A stretch of DNA of 34,553 nt from Erysipelotrichaceae bacterium (GTDB lineage Bacteria; Bacillota_I; Bacilli_A; Erysipelotrichales; Erysipelotrichaceae): positions 1 through 34,553 of the forward strand of contig JAUNQJ010000004.1 of NCBI GenBank assembly GCA_030536265.1. Direction: 5' to 3'. Numbering within the stretch: position 1 is the stretch's first letter; each line of letters begins with the position of its first letter. Position numbers and translations under genes: made by a program. Below, one piece after another: positions 24,424 to 31,745 of this stretch. Under the pieces are notes generated by a model, which had not been told where the DNA came from, did no database searches, and saw only the letters and a program-made list of their open reading frames with translations.

Positions 24424-25455
24424 ATGTCTAAGTTTAAGTTTACAGTAGGTCCATGGAATGTTCACACAGGAGCAGATTCTTATGGCCCAGATACTAGAAG
24501 GATGATTGATCTAGAAGAAAAATTCAAGAAATTTGCAGAACTAGGATTTAGTGCTGTTCAATTTCATGATGATGATGCAGTACCAAATCTAAATAATTTA
24601 ACTGAAGAAGAAATTAAACAAGAAGCACGTAAAGTAAAAGAACTTCTTGATAAATATGGCCTAGCAGCAGAATTTGTAGCCCCAAGACTTTGGATGGATC
24701 CTCATACAATCGATGGTGGATTTACATCAAATAGAAAAGAAGATAGAGATTTTGCTATGTGGAGAGCTTATCGCTCAATCGATATTGCTAGAGAACTAGG
24801 ATGCGACATGATTGTATTGTGGTTAGCTAGAGAAGGAACAATGTGTGCTGAAGGAAAGAGCGCTGTAACTGCTACTAAACAATTAGTGGAAGCTATCAAC
24901 AACATGTTAAGATATGATGAAACAATCAGAGTATGTATTGAACCAAAACCAAATGAGCCAGTAGATAGATCTTTTGCTGGAACAATGGGACATGTTATGG
25001 GAATCTCTGCAGCAACAATCGATCCAAAACGTGTTGGTGGTAACTTAGAATCAGCTCACGCAATTTTAGCAGGTTTAGATCCAGCTAACGAAATTGGTTT
25101 TGCTTTAGCTATGGATAAATTAATGACAGTTCATTTAAATGACCAAAATGGTTTAAAGTTTGACCAAGATAAATCATTTGGTGTAGAAAACTTAAGAACA
25201 GCATTTAATCAAGTTAAATTATTAGTTGAGAATAAATACTGGGAAAAAGGTTATGTTGGATTAGATGTTAAAGCTATGAGAACAACAAGTGACGAAGATA
25301 GCTATGAACATCTTAAAAACTCTCTAGAAATATTCAAAGCTTTAGAAGCTAAAGTAGATAAATGGGATTATGAATATACAAATAAACTAATTGAAGAAAG
25401 AAAATTTGAACAATTAGAAATGTATACAATTAGATTATTAATGGGAATCGAATAA
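24424..25455 (+). CDS. Xylose-isomerase-like TIM-barrel sugar isomerase
   Basis: A 343-residue protein resembling the short (Streptomyces-type, class I) xylose isomerases, which interconvert aldose and ketose with two divalent metals. By motif comparison: H48 and D51 in FHDDD, W in LWLAREG, E173 and K175 in EPKPNEP, E209 and H212 in NLESAH, D247 and D249 in KFDQD, and D281 in GLDVKAMRT correspond to active-site residues. The position of metal-1 ligand D245 of the Streptomyces enzyme is H237 here (TVHLNDQNG versus FHIDLNGQNG), as in rhamnose-isomerase/epimerase relatives. It is some 45 residues shorter, mostly at the C-terminus. AAGGAG precedes the ATG. It heads an operon with a kinase and an aldolase. 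Confidence 0.85.
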   Translation: MSKFKFTVGPWNVHTGADSYGPDTRRMIDLEEKFKKFAELGFSAVQFHDDDAVPNLNNLTEEEIKQEARKVKELLDKYGLAAEFVAPRLWMDPHTIDGGFTSNRKEDRDFAMWRAYRSIDIARELGCDMIVLWLAREGTMCAEGKSAVTATKQLVEAINNMLRYDETIRVCIEPKPNEPVDRSFAGTMGHVMGISAATIDPKRVGGNLESAHAILAGLDPANEIGFALAMDKLMTVHLNDQNGLKFDQDKSFGVENLRTAFNQVKLLVENKYWEKGYVGLDVKAMRTTSDEDSYEHLKNSLEIFKALEAKVDKWDYEYTNKLIEERKFEQLEMYTIRLLMGIE

Positions 25456-25462
25456 TGTAATT

Positions 25463-25482
25463 AGGGGCAATTATTTGCCCCT
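25463..25482 (+). promoter_or_regulatory. Intercistronic stem-loop before the kinase start
   Basis: AGGGGCAA (25463-25470) pairs with TTGCCCCT (25475-25482) around a TTAT loop, without a T-run. It starts seven bases after the isomerase stop and ends 13 bases before the kinase ATG. It could be a partial terminator, an mRNA processing site or a control on kinase translation. Confidence 0.7.
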
Positions 25483-25495
25483 TAAAACTAATACT

Positions 25496-26980
25496 ATGAA
25501 CAATTATTTATCTATTGATATAGGAACAACATGTTGTAAGTGCCAGCTATTTGATGAAAATGGTGATATTTTAAAATACATTTCAAAAGAATATTCATTT
25601 AAAGAGATACAAGGTGATAACTACATTGATATCGTAAAGATAAAGGATAATGTATTATCAATGATTTATGAAGTATCAAAAGAATATAAAATATCATCAA
25701 TTTGTATTTCTTCACTAGGTGAATCTTTTGTTTTGTTGGATGAAAACGATGACATTGTATTCTATCCTATGTTATACACAGATCCGCGTGGCGATAAAGA
25801 AGCGAAAGAATTCATTAGTTTACTAGGTGAAGAATATATATTTAATGTAACTGGTTTAATACCTCAAGCAATGTTTTCTTTATGCAAATTAATGTATATA
25901 AAGAATAATTATCCTGATAGTTATAAAAAAGGAAATAAAGCATTTCAGGTATGTGATTACATAGGGTATGTATTAACAGGTGAAAGAGTAATTGATTATA
26001 GTTTAGCATCAAGAACGTGTGGGTTTGATATTAAAAAACTTCAATATGATGAAAAGATATTTGATTCATTAAATATTGATTCTGATATTTTCTCAAAGCC
26101 GATGCCAACAGGAACAATAGTAGGAAATATAAAAGATGATATTAAAAAGCTATTAAATATTGATTATGATATTAAATTAGTATTAGGTAGCCAAGATCAA
26201 GTATTAAATGCTGTCGGTTCATTTTGTTTAAAACCAGGTGATGCAACAGATGGTATAGGAACTGTAGAATGCATTACACCAGTATTTGATTTTAAATCAG
26301 ATGATATTCAAATGGCTAAAGAAGGATATCCAATCGTACCTTTTTTAAATACTGGTATGTATTGTACATATATTTGTAACTATGCAAGTAACTCAATAAC
26401 AAATTGGTTTAAAAATGAGTTGGCACATAAGTATAAGGATAATAAAGATGATTTCTTTGATTATATTGAAGATAAGATGAATGATTCAATTGATGATATA
26501 TATTGTTTACCTTATTTTGCTGGAAGCTGTATACCTTATCAAGATTTAAATGCTAAGGGTGCATTTATTGGCTTAACTACATTTACTAGCGATGCACAAC
26601 TTTATAAAGCTGTTATTGAAAGCTTAGCTATGGAAATGAGATTTGAAGTTGAAAATGGTAACAAGTTTGGTATTAAAGTATCTAAATTAATAGCTACAGG
26701 TGGCGGTTCTTTATCTAAGAAAAGATTACAGCTGAAAGCTGATATTGAAAATGTGAAAGTTGAAACATTAGTAAGCCAAGAAGGTGGCTTATGTGGTGGT
26801 GCCATAATACAAGCTGTAGCTTTAGGACAATTTAATAATTATGAAGATGCTTGTAAGTGTTTTGTTAAGATTAAAGATACATATATTCCTAGTTATGATA
26901 AACATATTAAATATGAAGATAAATACAACAAATATTTAAAAATGTATAAAAATATTAAAAACATTTTTGAGGGTGAATAA
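25496..26980 (+). CDS. FGGY-family carbohydrate kinase
   Basis: A 495-residue FGGY kinase, distinct from the two others in the window. YLSIDIGTTCCKCQLFDENG is the N-terminal ATPase motif, ICISSLGESFVLLDENDD the substrate loop, D234 in GSQDQVLNAVG the catalytic base, and TGGGSLSKKRLQLKADIENV the C-terminal nucleotide-binding motif. The ATG at 25496 fits the family start; it has no clear Shine-Dalgarno and is preceded by a stem-loop. A TTG 21 bases earlier lies inside that stem. Placed between an aldose isomerase and a class II aldolase, it probably makes a ketose 1-phosphate for cleavage; 5-phosphorylation is the alternative. Confidence 0.88.
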   Translation: MNNYLSIDIGTTCCKCQLFDENGDILKYISKEYSFKEIQGDNYIDIVKIKDNVLSMIYEVSKEYKISSICISSLGESFVLLDENDDIVFYPMLYTDPRGDKEAKEFISLLGEEYIFNVTGLIPQAMFSLCKLMYIKNNYPDSYKKGNKAFQVCDYIGYVLTGERVIDYSLASRTCGFDIKKLQYDEKIFDSLNIDSDIFSKPMPTGTIVGNIKDDIKKLLNIDYDIKLVLGSQDQVLNAVGSFCLKPGDATDGIGTVECITPVFDFKSDDIQMAKEGYPIVPFLNTGMYCTYICNYASNSITNWFKNELAHKYKDNKDDFFDYIEDKMNDSIDDIYCLPYFAGSCIPYQDLNAKGAFIGLTTFTSDAQLYKAVIESLAMEMRFEVENGNKFGIKVSKLIATGGGSLSKKRLQLKADIENVKVETLVSQEGGLCGGAIIQAVALGQFNNYEDACKCFVKIKDTYIPSYDKHIKYEDKYNKYLKMYKNIKNIFEGE

Positions 26981-26983
26981 ACT

Positions 26984-27829
26984 ATGATTATTTCTATGAA
27001 AGAAGCAATGGATATTGCTAAAGAAAGACATATTGCTATTGGTGCATTTAATGGAACAACTAGTGAAAGTGCATTAGCTATTTTAGAAGCAGCAGAAGAA
27101 CTTGATGTACCAGTAATTTTTATGCATGCACAATGTCATGATTCGATAGCGCCTCTAGATATGATTGGTCCAATGATGATAGCAATGGCAAAAGCATCAA
27201 AAGCAAAAGTTGTTGTTCATTTAGACCATGGTGAAGATTTTGAATACTGCAAACGTGCTATTGATATGGGCTTCAATTCAGTAATGATAGATTATTCTGC
27301 GTTACAATATGAAGATAATATCAAAGGAACAAAAGAAGTTGTTGATTACGCCCACGCAAGAAATGTATCAGTTGAAGCGGAGCTTGGTGCTATGCCTAGC
27401 GCGGAAGGTGGAGCAAAACAAGACGCAAAACCTGAAGATTTATACACAAAGGTAGAACTTGTGAATGATTTTGTTGATAGAACAGGTGTAGATATATTAG
27501 CTATTGCATTTGGAACAGCACACGGAATCTATAAAACTAAACCTGTATTAAATATGGATATCATTAGTGAAGTTAGAAAAGTAAGTGATATACCACTTGT
27601 AATGCACGGAGGAAGTGGTGTAAGTGAAGATGAATATAGAGAAGTAATAAAACGTGGAATAAATAAAATTAATTATTACACTTATATGTCTTATGCAGGA
27701 TATGCAAAAGCAAAAGAGATATGTGATAAAAAAGAGAAAGATTATTATCATGCTCTAGCATGGGAAGTAAAAGATGCTATGAAAGACAATATTAAAAAAG
27801 CTATTAAAGTGTTCTCAAATTTAAATTAA
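26984..27829 (+). CDS. Class II ketose-bisphosphate-type aldolase (FBA/GatY/KbaY family)
   Basis: A 281-residue Zn-dependent class II aldolase. The catalytic aspartate D81 and zinc ligand H82 lie in VVHLDHGED; further ligands are H180 (FGTAHGIYK) and H208 (MHGGSG), and E131-L134 contains the usual EAEL element. GGSG and the NKINYYT stretch bind the dihydroxyacetone phosphate part. Family members act on fructose or tagatose 1,6-bisphosphate, or on ketose 1-phosphates. No phosphofructokinase-type second kinase is present, so a monophosphate substrate made by the preceding kinase is plausible. The start is three bases after the kinase stop, with GAGGGTG as ribosome site. Confidence 0.92.
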   Translation: MIISMKEAMDIAKERHIAIGAFNGTTSESALAILEAAEELDVPVIFMHAQCHDSIAPLDMIGPMMIAMAKASKAKVVVHLDHGEDFEYCKRAIDMGFNSVMIDYSALQYEDNIKGTKEVVDYAHARNVSVEAELGAMPSAEGGAKQDAKPEDLYTKVELVNDFVDRTGVDILAIAFGTAHGIYKTKPVLNMDIISEVRKVSDIPLVMHGGSGVSEDEYREVIKRGINKINYYTYMSYAGYAKAKEICDKKEKDYYHALAWEVKDAMKDNIKKAIKVFSNLN

Positions 27830-27830
27830 A

Positions 27831-27857
27831 CCTGATTCAATAAGAATCAGGCTTTTT
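27831..27857 (+). terminator. Terminator of the isomerase-kinase-aldolase operon
   Basis: CCTGATTC (27831-27838) pairs with GAATCAGG (27844-27851), then CTTTTT. Confidence 0.88.
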
Positions 27858-28017
27858 AACTAAAACCCTCCAAGAATTCTCCTGTCCTCTATAGGCAGGT
27901 AGATGAATTGGAGCTTTTTTATTTTGACTCTTGATATATACCAATTAGAATTTATATATGGATTAATACTTGATATATTTTCAAGTAAATGATATATTAG
28001 AAATAGATTAAAGTAAT

Positions 28018-29250
28018 ATGAAATACAATAAAGCCTTCAAATATAGAATCTATCCAAGTGATTCTCAAGTAATACTAATTGAGAAGACTTTTGGATGTAC
28101 AAGATTCATCTATAATAAGATGCTTAATGATAAGATAACTTATTATGAAAAGAATAAGAAATCATTACATATTACACCAGCATCTTATAAGAAAGAATAT
28201 GTTTGGCTAAAAGAAGTAGATTCTCTAGCTTTAACTAATACACAACTTCAATTAGATAAAGCTTATAAAGCATTCTTTAGTAAGAATAATAGATTTCCTA
28301 AATATAAGTCTAAACATAATAAGAAGAAATCTTATACAACCAATATGGTTAATGGAAACATTAAGATAGATTACAAGTCTAAATCTATTACATTACCAAA
28401 ATTAGGTTCTATTAAATGTAAATATCATAGATACATTCCAAATGACTATATGGTTAAATCAGTTACAGTATCTAAATCACCTACAAATAAGTATTATGTA
28501 TCAATATTAACTGAATATGAAAACGATATTCCATATAGAATACTAGATTCTAATAAATCTATAGGACTAGATTATTCATCTTCATCTTTATATGTGGATA
28601 GTAATGGAAATAGTATTAATATGCCTCATTACTATAGATTATTAGAAGAAAGACTAGCTAAAGAGAATAGAAAACTATCTCATATGAAACTGCATTCTAA
28701 TAACTGGTTTAGGCAACAAAATAAAATAAATAAAATACATGAAAGAATAGCTAACCAACGTAAAGATTATTTACATAAATTAAGTACTAAATTAGTAAAC
28801 AGCTATGACTATATAGCCTTAGAAGATATAAACCTTAAAAACATAAGCCAATCATTACATCTTGGAAAATCAACAGATGATAATGGTTTTGGGATGTTTA
28901 GAGATTTCTTGTCTTATAAAGCAGAATTAAATGGTACAAAGATTATCAAAGTTGATAAGTTTTATCCATCTAGTAAACAATGCCATATCTGTAACTATAA
29001 GAAGGTAGATCTAACTCTAAAGGATAGATCTTGGACTTGTCCAATATGTAATACAACACATAATAGAGACGAAAATGCAGCTATTAACATACTAAAAGAA
29101 GGATTAAGACTATATAATAATAACTGTCTTAGTGATAATTCTATTATCTATAACACTAATAACCCTTGGGCTAAGGGGGATAGCTCGTTGATACTGAACT
29201 CATTAGAGTTCTTGAGCGAGAAGCGCCCACTTCAAACTAGCAATAGCTAG
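28018..29250 (+). CDS. tnpB: TnpB RNA-guided nuclease (IS200/IS605 OrfB)
   Basis: A 410-residue TnpB, the family from which Cas12 arose; characterised members cut DNA guided by an RNA from the element's right end. The N-terminus KAFKYRIYPSDSQVILIEKT is typical, followed by the helix-turn-helix-like region. The RuvC residues are all visible: D185 in GLDYSS, E269 in ALEDINL and D351 in HNRDENAAINI. The zinc finger CHIC-CPIC lies between about 322 and 342. The reading frame is full length, so the nuclease may be active. There is no Shine-Dalgarno of note. The last 80 bases overlap the predicted guide RNA. Confidence 0.95.
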   Translation: MKYNKAFKYRIYPSDSQVILIEKTFGCTRFIYNKMLNDKITYYEKNKKSLHITPASYKKEYVWLKEVDSLALTNTQLQLDKAYKAFFSKNNRFPKYKSKHNKKKSYTTNMVNGNIKIDYKSKSITLPKLGSIKCKYHRYIPNDYMVKSVTVSKSPTNKYYVSILTEYENDIPYRILDSNKSIGLDYSSSSLYVDSNGNSINMPHYYRLLEERLAKENRKLSHMKLHSNNWFRQQNKINKIHERIANQRKDYLHKLSTKLVNSYDYIALEDINLKNISQSLHLGKSTDDNGFGMFRDFLSYKAELNGTKIIKVDKFYPSSKQCHICNYKKVDLTLKDRSWTCPICNTTHNRDENAAINILKEGLRLYNNNCLSDNSIIYNTNNPWAKGDSSLILNSLEFLSEKRPLQTSNS

Positions 29251-29272
29251 TTAAGTGGTGGGAGTAGGTCAC
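29163..29272 (+). ncRNA. Probable omega RNA scaffold at the IS right end
   Basis: Three consecutive stems are visible: CCCTT/AAGGG (29163-29177), GCTC/GAGC enclosing GAACTC/GAGTTC (29183-29217), and CCACTT/AAGTGG enclosing AACTAGC/GCTAGTT (29227-29258), then the tail GGGAGTAGGTCA. They overlap the tnpB 3' end, where omega RNAs of characterised elements lie. The guide would be the 15-20 bases after about 29271. The 5' end is uncertain and may be further upstream. Confidence 0.65.
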
Positions 29273-29309
29273 AATTCTATATATTACAGTTAATGTAAAG
29301 GAGAATATT

Positions 29310-30152
29310 ATGAAAAAGATATTAACAGTATTATTTGTGGCATTATTGTTATGTGGATGCGCCACTAACAACAAGGAAGTAATCAATAATGATGAACCTA
29401 CAACCTTAGCTAATCCAATGGTAGAATACTCTTCATTAGATGAAATCAATAAAAAAGTAGGCGTATCAATTGTTTCACCTGGTGTTATGGGTAAAGAAAA
29501 CGAGAAATATTTTGTTATAGCTGATAAAATAGCTCAATATGATTTTGATTTAAATGGTTACTCATGGACTATTAGAGGTGCTATTAATACTGAAGAAGAT
29601 ATTAGTGGTATCTATGATGAAAATAATATATTCGAACCAGGTCAAAGCTATGGAATGTACACAAACGATTTCTATTTAGATAGATTCTTTGATGGTTCTA
29701 AACAATACACTATCGTCTTAACTGGAGAAGGAGTAGAAACTTATAGCGAAGAGGATTTCTCTAACATATGCCTAGAACTAGAATTAATCATGAAATGGCA
29801 TAGAGATGATCCAATTGTTGGAGATTATGAAGAAATTAATAATCCAAATACATACTTATATGTTGAAAGAGTAGAAGATGAATATGTTCTAAATATTAAT
29901 GTTAATTTTTCAGACTTAGAATCATATACATATTCAATGAATGCGACAAAACAAGATAATAAATTAGTATATGGTGGAGAAACAATTGGCCATTATGTAT
30001 ATGATGAAAACTATGAATTAATAACTGATGAAGAAACAGCTGTTAATTATTTAGGATCATTTGAGATACAAGATAATAAGTTATTATGGAACAACGCATC
30101 AGATGAAGCATTAAGAGATTATGCATTTGAAAAAATAATATATGAAGAATAA
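29310..30152 (+). CDS. Lipoprotein with DUF4367-like domain
   Basis: A 280-residue lipoprotein of unknown function. The signal peptide MKKILTVLFVALLLCGC ends at lipobox cysteine C17. Residues 36-160 (NPMVEYSSLDEINKKVGVSI onward) resemble the DUF4367 type of surface or sporulation-associated domain. Residues 165-280 resemble a small beta-rich domain often found behind it in Firmicute lipoproteins, beginning DPIVGDYEEI. An AAAGGAG site precedes the ATG. The gene begins only 38 bases after the IS right end, so its native promoter may have been displaced or supplied by the element. Confidence 0.8.
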   Translation: MKKILTVLFVALLLCGCATNNKEVINNDEPTTLANPMVEYSSLDEINKKVGVSIVSPGVMGKENEKYFVIADKIAQYDFDLNGYSWTIRGAINTEEDISGIYDENNIFEPGQSYGMYTNDFYLDRFFDGSKQYTIVLTGEGVETYSEEDFSNICLELELIMKWHRDDPIVGDYEEINNPNTYLYVERVEDEYVLNINVNFSDLESYTYSMNATKQDNKLVYGGETIGHYVYDENYELITDEETAVNYLGSFEIQDNKLLWNNASDEALRDYAFEKIIYEE

Positions 30153-30188
30153 TTAATAAAGCTCGTTAAAAAACGAGCTTTATTAATA
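30153..30188. terminator. Long perfect-stem bidirectional terminator
   Basis: TTAATAAAGCTCGTT (30153-30167) pairs over all 15 bases with AACGAGCTTTATTAA (30172-30186) around AAAA. Confidence 0.85.
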
Positions 30189-30192
30189 TAAT
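30187..30192 (+). promoter_or_regulatory. -10 box directly before queT
   Basis: TATAAT ends eight bases before the ATG and there is no Shine-Dalgarno, again suggesting a leaderless mRNA. It abuts the preceding terminator. No preQ1 riboswitch, the usual regulator of queT, is present in the gap. Confidence 0.45.
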
Positions 30193-30200
30193 AAATAAGT

Positions 30201-30689
30201 ATGAAAAGTAAAAGAATATTTAATATTTCAATAATTATAGCTATATATGTTGTATTATGCTTGGTATTAGAACCAATAAGCTTTGGTGTTATTCAATTTA
30301 GAATAAGTGAGATACTATGCTTATTAGCTATTGAATTTCCTTACGCCATAATAGCTAATACCATAGGATGCTTATTATCAAACTTGTTATTTGGTGGCTT
30401 AGGCATTGTTGATGCTGTATTTGGTAGTGCTGCTACATTACTAGGATGCTTATTAGCTTACTTATTAAGAAATAAAAGATATAAAAACCTACCAATACTA
30501 TCTTGTTTATCAATAGTATTAACAAACGGAATAATAGTAGGTATAGAACTAGGCTTTATAACAAACAACATAAATATGATACCTATCACCATATTACAAA
30601 TAACATTAAGTGAATTTATTGTCATTATGTTAATAGGATTACCTATGTACAATAAACTGATAAAAACGGTTAAAAACAATCTAAAATAA
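30201..30689 (+). CDS. queT: QueT, queuosine-precursor ECF transporter S component
   Basis: A 162-residue membrane protein with about five helices. SFGVIQFRISEILCLLAIEF in the first third is the QueT family signature, and LGGLGI/GSAATLLGCLLAY-type glycine-rich helices follow. QueT is the substrate-binding subunit of an energy-coupling-factor importer for queuine or preQ1, used to modify tRNA wobble bases. The shared EcfAAT module is not in the window. Its regulation differs from the common preQ1-riboswitch arrangement. Confidence 0.88.
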   Translation: MKSKRIFNISIIIAIYVVLCLVLEPISFGVIQFRISEILCLLAIEFPYAIIANTIGCLLSNLLFGGLGIVDAVFGSAATLLGCLLAYLLRNKRYKNLPILSCLSIVLTNGIIVGIELGFITNNINMIPITILQITLSEFIVIMLIGLPMYNKLIKTVKNNLK

Positions 30690-30690
30690 T

Positions 30691-30720
30691 AAGTTGTCGC
30701 AAAAGCGACAACTTCTTTTT
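30691..30720 (+). terminator. Terminator after queT
   Basis: AAGTTGTCGC (30691-30700) pairs with GCGACAACTT (30705-30714) around AAAA, then CTTTTT. Confidence 0.9.
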
Positions 30721-30726
30721 ATATTC

Positions 30727-30769
30727 TACTTTACATATTTATATATTATACTTTACAAATTTATATATT
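30727..30769. repeat. Tandem pair of 21-bp AT-rich repeats
   Basis: TACTTTACATATTTATATATT (30727-30747) recurs at 30749-30769 with one difference, giving a 22-bp period of two helical turns. A CGCG flanked by ATATAG direct repeats follows at 30774-30789. The repeats lie in the gap between queT and abiEi; no gene is seen there. Confidence 0.7.
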
Positions 30770-30815
30770 GTTATATAGCGCGATATAGTGTAAATATGCC
30801 TTATATTCGTTCGTT

Positions 30816-31385
30816 TTACAATAATATTGATAAATAATTAAAAATAATTTTATCTATACTAAACACTTTAGCATACTTAAATAATAAATCAATATTTTTG
30901 TCTTTTCTTTTTAAATATTTTTTTAATGCATTACTTATTTCAATAACTTCAAAGTTATTTCTGTTTCTAATCAAATCACAAATAGTCCTTTCAAGATTAT
31001 ACATATATATTTCATTTCCAAAATTATCAATTACTTTTGTTTTTCCAATATCTAATAAGTTATTATTAACATAATAAATTTTATAACCTGCTTTTTTCAA
31101 TTTGCTTGCATTGTATCCAGAATTAATTGTGCAAGTAGGTTTTAATGGTTCTCTATCAGTTAATCCAAAATAATACAAAGCTTCATCATGAGAGGCAACA
31201 GCTCTAGGGCAACGCATCTTAAGTACTAACAAAGGGTCTACAAACGTGTCTTTGCTTGCATATATGCCATGAGATATTTTTTCATACTCATTCTCTTTTA
31301 TAAAATCATAGAATTCTTTTTTTGAATAACCTTTAATTCTTGATTCTTTTGTTGTTATGATTTCTTTGTTTAATCCTTTTTTCAT
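30816..31385 (-). CDS. AbiEi-type antitoxin/regulator, orphan
   Basis: A 189-residue protein resembling AbiEi antitoxins of type IV toxin-antitoxin (abortive infection) systems: an N-terminal winged helix region (YSKKEFYDFIKENEYEKISH and then GIYAS), the middle PRAVASHDEALYYFGLTDRE, and YMYNLERTICDLIRNRNNFE. It appears intact at both ends. AbiEi normally represses the operon and counters AbiEii, a nucleotidyltransferase encoded immediately downstream; here the downstream side ends in repeats and a terminator with no AbiEii. The gene reads away from a 17-bp inverted repeat next to its start, the probable autoregulatory operator. Confidence 0.85.
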   Translation of the reverse strand: MKKGLNKEIITTKESRIKGYSKKEFYDFIKENEYEKISHGIYASKDTFVDPLLVLKMRCPRAVASHDEALYYFGLTDREPLKPTCTINSGYNASKLKKAGYKIYYVNNNLLDIGKTKVIDNFGNEIYMYNLERTICDLIRNRNNFEVIEISNALKKYLKRKDKNIDLLFKYAKVFSIDKIIFNYLSILL

Positions 31386-31388
31386 ATA

Positions 31389-31431
31389 ACTATCGTACTT
31401 ATATTATAATGAATATAAGTACGATAGTAAA
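31389..31431. promoter_or_regulatory. 17-bp inverted-repeat operator at the abiEi promoter
   Basis: ACTATCGTACTTATATT (31389-31405) and its exact reverse complement (31412-31428) are separated by six bases. On the minus strand TTTACT (31431-31426), 17 bases and TATAAT (31408-31403) form the abiEi promoter inside this repeat. AbiEi proteins are known to bind inverted repeats at their own promoter. Confidence 0.75.
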
Positions 31432-31434
31432 GGG

Positions 31435-31469
31435 TATAATAATTCTATATTTTAGAGCTATATAGAATT
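31435..31469 (+). promoter_or_regulatory. -10 box and leader hairpin of the small ORF
   Basis: TATAAT (31435-31440) is followed at once by AATTCTATAT (31441-31450) and ATATAGAATT (31460-31469), a 10-bp perfect inverted repeat with a nine-base loop. It may be a leader hairpin or operator. Confidence 0.5.
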
Positions 31470-31488
31470 CAAGCAAAAAGGTAACATT

Positions 31489-31653
31489 ATGGACAAATTA
31501 GAAAAAGATAGAATAACAACAGATATTAATCCAAAATCAAACAATTTTGAATCAATAAACAATTATGAAGAAATTGATATTGATATATCTCATTGTGGCC
31601 TTGATGGACACATAGAGAATATAGATGATCCAACAGGATTCATTAAAAAGTAA
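31489..31653 (+). CDS. Small acidic protein of 54 residues, function unknown
   Basis: A short reading frame with an AAAAAGG ribosome site six bases before its ATG and a terminator immediately after its stop, which together support a real gene. The product is acidic with the sequence NNYEEIDIDISHCGLDGHIE in its middle, one cysteine and two histidines; no membrane segment or known domain is visible. It lies between the abiEi operator and a sortase gene. The function is unknown. Confidence 0.6.
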   Translation: MDKLEKDRITTDINPKSNNFESINNYEEIDIDISHCGLDGHIENIDDPTGFIKK

Positions 31654-31655
31654 AT

Positions 31656-31680
31656 AAGTTGCCATAAAGACAACTTTTTT
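31656..31680 (+). terminator. Terminator after the small ORF
   Basis: AAGTTG (31656-31661) pairs with CAACTT (31671-31676) and is followed by a T-run. The sequence resembles the queT terminator. Confidence 0.7.
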
Positions 31681-31745
31681 ATTTTTGAAGTCACAAATTG
31701 CGACCTCGATGCCATTAATGTTATTAACTGATAAAATAACAATGT

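Larger units (their letters stand above)
27863..29272 (+). mobile_element. IS605-group element carrying only tnpB
   Basis: The left end holds a nested imperfect hairpin at about 27868-27913: CTCCAA pairs with TTGGAG outside, CCTGTCC with GGCAGG inside. The middle is one tnpB gene. The right end holds the hairpin series ending in GGGAGTAGGTCA near 29271. No TnpA (Y1) transposase is present, so the element would need one supplied elsewhere. Ends are estimates; IS605-type elements leave no target duplication. The 160 bases between the left end and tnpB are very AT-rich, with repeated TGATATAT and the inverted repeat ACTTGA/TCAAGT at 27968-27986. Confidence 0.8.

Noticed and set aside
27863-27915. 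Terminator hairpin only
   Set aside because: The hairpin is followed by a T-run, but its nested imperfect form, together with tnpB and the right-end structure, fits an IS605-type left end better; it may still terminate transcription.
31389-31428. Terminal inverted repeats of a transposon
   Set aside because: The two 17-bp arms are only six bases apart and centre on a promoter, which fits an operator, not element ends.
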